This document shows positions 4,823-6,350 of a DNA stretch of 6,350 bases, in pieces. The notes under the pieces are model-generated. The model did no database searches. It was not told where the DNA came from and saw only the letters and a list, made by a program, of their open reading frames with translations. Every line of letters begins with the position of its first letter. Positions within the stretch are counted from its first letter, which is position 1. Made by a program: the position numbers and the translations under genes. Source of the DNA: Bacilli bacterium (GTDB taxonomy: Bacteria > Bacillota_I > Bacilli_A > RFN20 > CAG-288); contig CAAFJQ010000032.1 in NCBI GenBank assembly GCA_900763245.1, positions 1 to 6,350 on the forward strand, in the 5' to 3' direction.

Positions 4823-6031
4823 TCAGATTTCAATATAGTTTCTCTGAAAAGCAGGATCTCCACAGGCAACACCATTTTTTCTCATCAGTTTTGTCCAAGG
4901 ATCATTGTTGTAAAGCACGCCACCAAACCCAAATTCAAAAGCATACATTCTGATTTTTGAAGTAGATGTCAACAAAGTAGATATTTCCTGATAATCAACA
5001 TCAATGGATAAGGAGAAATAATCATCATAGCGAGTATAATTGACTGATGAAGAACAGTCTGTTCCACGTGTGATTCTTGTTCCCACCCAAAAGTCTGTTG
5101 TACCAGTTACGATTTTCGCTTTCTTTTTTGAAACCATTAAGGTGACATCTTCTTTTTGAATCTTCCATTCTTCTCCATTCTCTTCCGCCATATGGAAAAC
5201 AAAGGTTACAATTTCCGTATCACTGAAATCTCCAAAGCCTACCATATCCAAAGTCAAACTCTTATCATTCCTGATAGTCTTAAGATAAAGATCATCTGCT
5301 TTTGTCATTTTGGTATCATCCGGATTGGCAAAAGAGATATTCCTATCACCGATTACTGCAAGTCTTTGTGTTTGATTCAAAGTTGAAAATCTTCTCTTGG
5401 GCGAGTCAATACAAGCGTAATTCGCCAAATCCGCAGGATCTCCTAATGTTTTGCCCTGATAGAAGAAATTCTCTGCATAATCGACGCCATCATAAAGAGT
5501 CTTGCCGTCAAATTCAACCGCCATGATGTAAATATCATCATAGGCAGTGTGAATATTGGGTATATCACTGATATCTATATCGGCTTTTAGGGTGAAGTAA
5601 GGCCCATAATCAATAAACGAATTTAGTGGAATGGATTTCAGTAGTGTCCCTCTTGAATTCTGAACCGAGAAGAATTCTTCGCATTCGGAATAAATCGAAA
5701 TCTTATCTTGATTGATCTGAAGAATGACATCATCCATACATAGTTGCCACGCATTCTTATCAATGATGTTATTGTGGAGTACGATTTGTAAATATTCGCT
5801 CTTTTTGAATTCGCCGAACCCAACAAAATCGAACGATAATTTTGCATCGGTATAGTCGAGCGAGAAATGAACATCATCACAATCTTCTTTATGATTGCAG
5901 TATTTCTTTGATGCGAACGAATAATCTTTGCCGTTGATCAAAGAAGCATACCGAGCTTTGCTGATCCAGTAAGGATTATCTTCATCCTTATCATTTTTAA
6001 AGGAGCGGTTGGTCCAAATAATTGGGTACAC
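4823..6031 (-). CDS. Unrecognised protein with two tandem ~180-residue beta-rich repeats
   Basis: A 402-residue protein that I do not recognise. Residues 29-208 and 224-402 are homologous copies. Corresponding pairs are YSFA/ISFA, KLSFDFVGFGEF/SLTLDMVGFGDF (64-75 and 258-269), DDVILQINQDKISI/EDVTLMVSKKKAKI, the RGT motifs, YFTLKADIDISDI/YFSLSIDVDYQEI, AVEFDGKTLY/AFEFGFGGVLY, and GDPADLANYACI/GDPAFQRNYIEI closing each. Alternating hydrophobic strands and many Asp, Tyr and Phe suggest beta-sandwich modules, possibly carbohydrate-binding (CBM9-like is a guess). No signal peptide, membrane segment or catalytic domain is visible. The start is uncertain: the GTG at 6031 has only a weak upstream site (GAAAGATGA) and an in-frame TGA lies four codons before it, so the gene may be an N-terminally truncated piece of a larger enzyme. 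It converges on abiEii with only 5 bases between stops. Confidence 0.7.
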   Translation of the reverse strand: MYPIIWTNRSFKNDKDEDNPYWISKARYASLINGKDYSFASKKYCNHKEDCDDVHFSLDYTDAKLSFDFVGFGEFKKSEYLQIVLHNNIIDKNAWQLCMDDVILQINQDKISIYSECEEFFSVQNSRGTLLKSIPLNSFIDYGPYFTLKADIDISDIPNIHTAYDDIYIMAVEFDGKTLYDGVDYAENFFYQGKTLGDPADLANYACIDSPKRRFSTLNQTQRLAVIGDRNISFANPDDTKMTKADDLYLKTIRNDKSLTLDMVGFGDFSDTEIVTFVFHMAEENGEEWKIQKEDVTLMVSKKKAKIVTGTTDFWVGTRITRGTDCSSSVNYTRYDDYFSLSIDVDYQEISTLLTSTSKIRMYAFEFGFGGVLYNNDPWTKLMRKNGVACGDPAFQRNYIEI

Positions 6032-6190
6032 ATCAGATATTCATCTTTCACAAAGTTCTTGCAAATATCCGCAATCTATAGCCTAGTTGCTTTTAATTCG
6101 AGTAAATTCACTAAAGATGTAGCGTATCAGAAAGAAAATCTAGAATGACAGTTTCTATTTCATAAAGATTGGATTTCAGTTAAAAAGTTG
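6032..6190. other. Intergenic stretch without a recognisable gene
   Basis: All three minus-strand frames are interrupted by stops and none continues the repeat protein at 4823-6031. The bases are A/T-rich. A TATAGA on the minus strand (upstream of 6031) could be a weak -10, but no -35 lies at proper spacing. Any promoter for the 402-residue gene remains unidentified. Confidence 0.5.
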
Positions 6191-6223
6191 AAAAAATCAG
6201 ACATTGATTGTACCTGACTTTTT
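6191..6223 (-). terminator. Probable intrinsic terminator of the partial gene at the right edge
   Basis: On the minus strand AAAAAGTCAG pairs with CTGATTTTTT (one G-T wobble), with an inner ACA/TGT pairing, and ends in a run of six T. It begins about 20 bases past the TAG at 6243. The A-run on the other side makes it potentially bidirectional. Confidence 0.6.
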
Positions 6224-6242
6224 GAGTTAAGCATGATTTCTA

Positions 6243-6350
6243 CTACTTGCCCGGTCCTACGATCTGGGCATTTTTCGTATTGAAGAACGACTTTATCTTG
6301 CTGTCTGTAAGCCTCTTGTTGAGCAGCGGAAGTTCGGTTCTTTTCTGTAT
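6243..6350 (-). CDS. C-terminal end of an unidentified protein (partial, runs off the right edge)
   Basis: Only the last 35 codons and a TAG stop are in the window. The end reads RTELPLLNKRLTDSKIKS, then FFNTKNAQIVGPGK. I do not recognise the family. The frame is favoured because its stop is followed within about 20 bases by a plausible terminator, whereas the competing minus-strand frame (open from the edge to about 6158) runs straight through that hairpin. That competing frame does show a codon-position base pattern more usual for A/T-rich genes, so frame choice is not certain. Confidence 0.4.
   Translation of the reverse strand: MQKRTELPLLNKRLTDSKIKSFFNTKNAQIVGPGK
6248..6275 (+). terminator. 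Terminator-like hairpin on the plus strand
   Basis: TGCCC and GGGCA (6248-6252 and 6266-6270) enclose GGTC-CTAC-GATC, also pairing with one wobble and one bulged T. Five T follow directly at 6271-6275. The shape is that of an intrinsic terminator for plus-strand transcripts, yet no plus-strand gene lies within 1.4 kb upstream. It overlaps the last codons of the partial minus-strand gene, so it may be coincidental or stop antisense read-through. Confidence 0.35.

Noticed and set aside
5156..5526. Plus-strand open frames opposite the 402-residue gene
   Set aside because: They are antisense to a gene with clear internal protein repeats, have no family motifs and no ribosome binding sites.

Overview
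The window is AT-rich, densely packed DNA that reads like an accessory island of a low-GC Gram-positive bacterium, probably a gut Firmicute. Supporting signs are the A/T-rich codon use, GGAG-type ribosome binding sites, TATAAT-type promoters, and a remnant of a GH39 glycosidase of the kind common in such genomes. The species cannot be named from the sequence.

Layout. (1) Positions 47-1896 (+) hold a translationally coupled pair: an ABC/AAA_15-type ATPase and a small RloB/TOPRIM-like protein, a combination typical of abortive-infection or anti-phage modules. (2) Positions 1913-2723 hold a compact RelBE-type toxin-antitoxin (TA) cassette on the minus strand, with its own promoter, palindromic operator and terminator. 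It lies between two 65-bp direct repeats. Both repeats encode the same last 13 residues of a GH39-like protein and differ only at synonymous codon positions plus one base past the stop. (3) Positions 2682-3098 (-) are the surviving C-terminal part of that GH39-like gene, cut off at a 66-bp nested inverted-repeat element (3092-3157). (4) Positions 3158-3316 have no convincing gene but contain two tandem RNA hairpins followed by a U-rich tract. (5) Positions 3317-4817 (+) are an AbiE-type (type IV) TA operon with a recognisable promoter and a 25-bp near-palindrome centred on its -10 box. The toxin has Gly where the nucleotidyltransferase DxD motif normally has its second Asp. (6) Positions 4823-6031 (-) encode an unrecognised protein made of two tandem copies of a domain of about 180 residues, convergent with AbiE. 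(7) Positions 6032-6350 hold an intergenic stretch, a terminator, and the last 35 codons of an unidentified minus-strand gene.

Three stress or defence modules (ATPase/RloB-like, RelBE, AbiE) therefore lie within about 4.8 kb, interleaved with gene debris and repeats. This is the pattern of a defence or TA island built by successive insertions beside carbohydrate-utilisation genes. The least ordinary signal is the TA cassette bracketed by duplicated 3' ends of the neighbouring gene.
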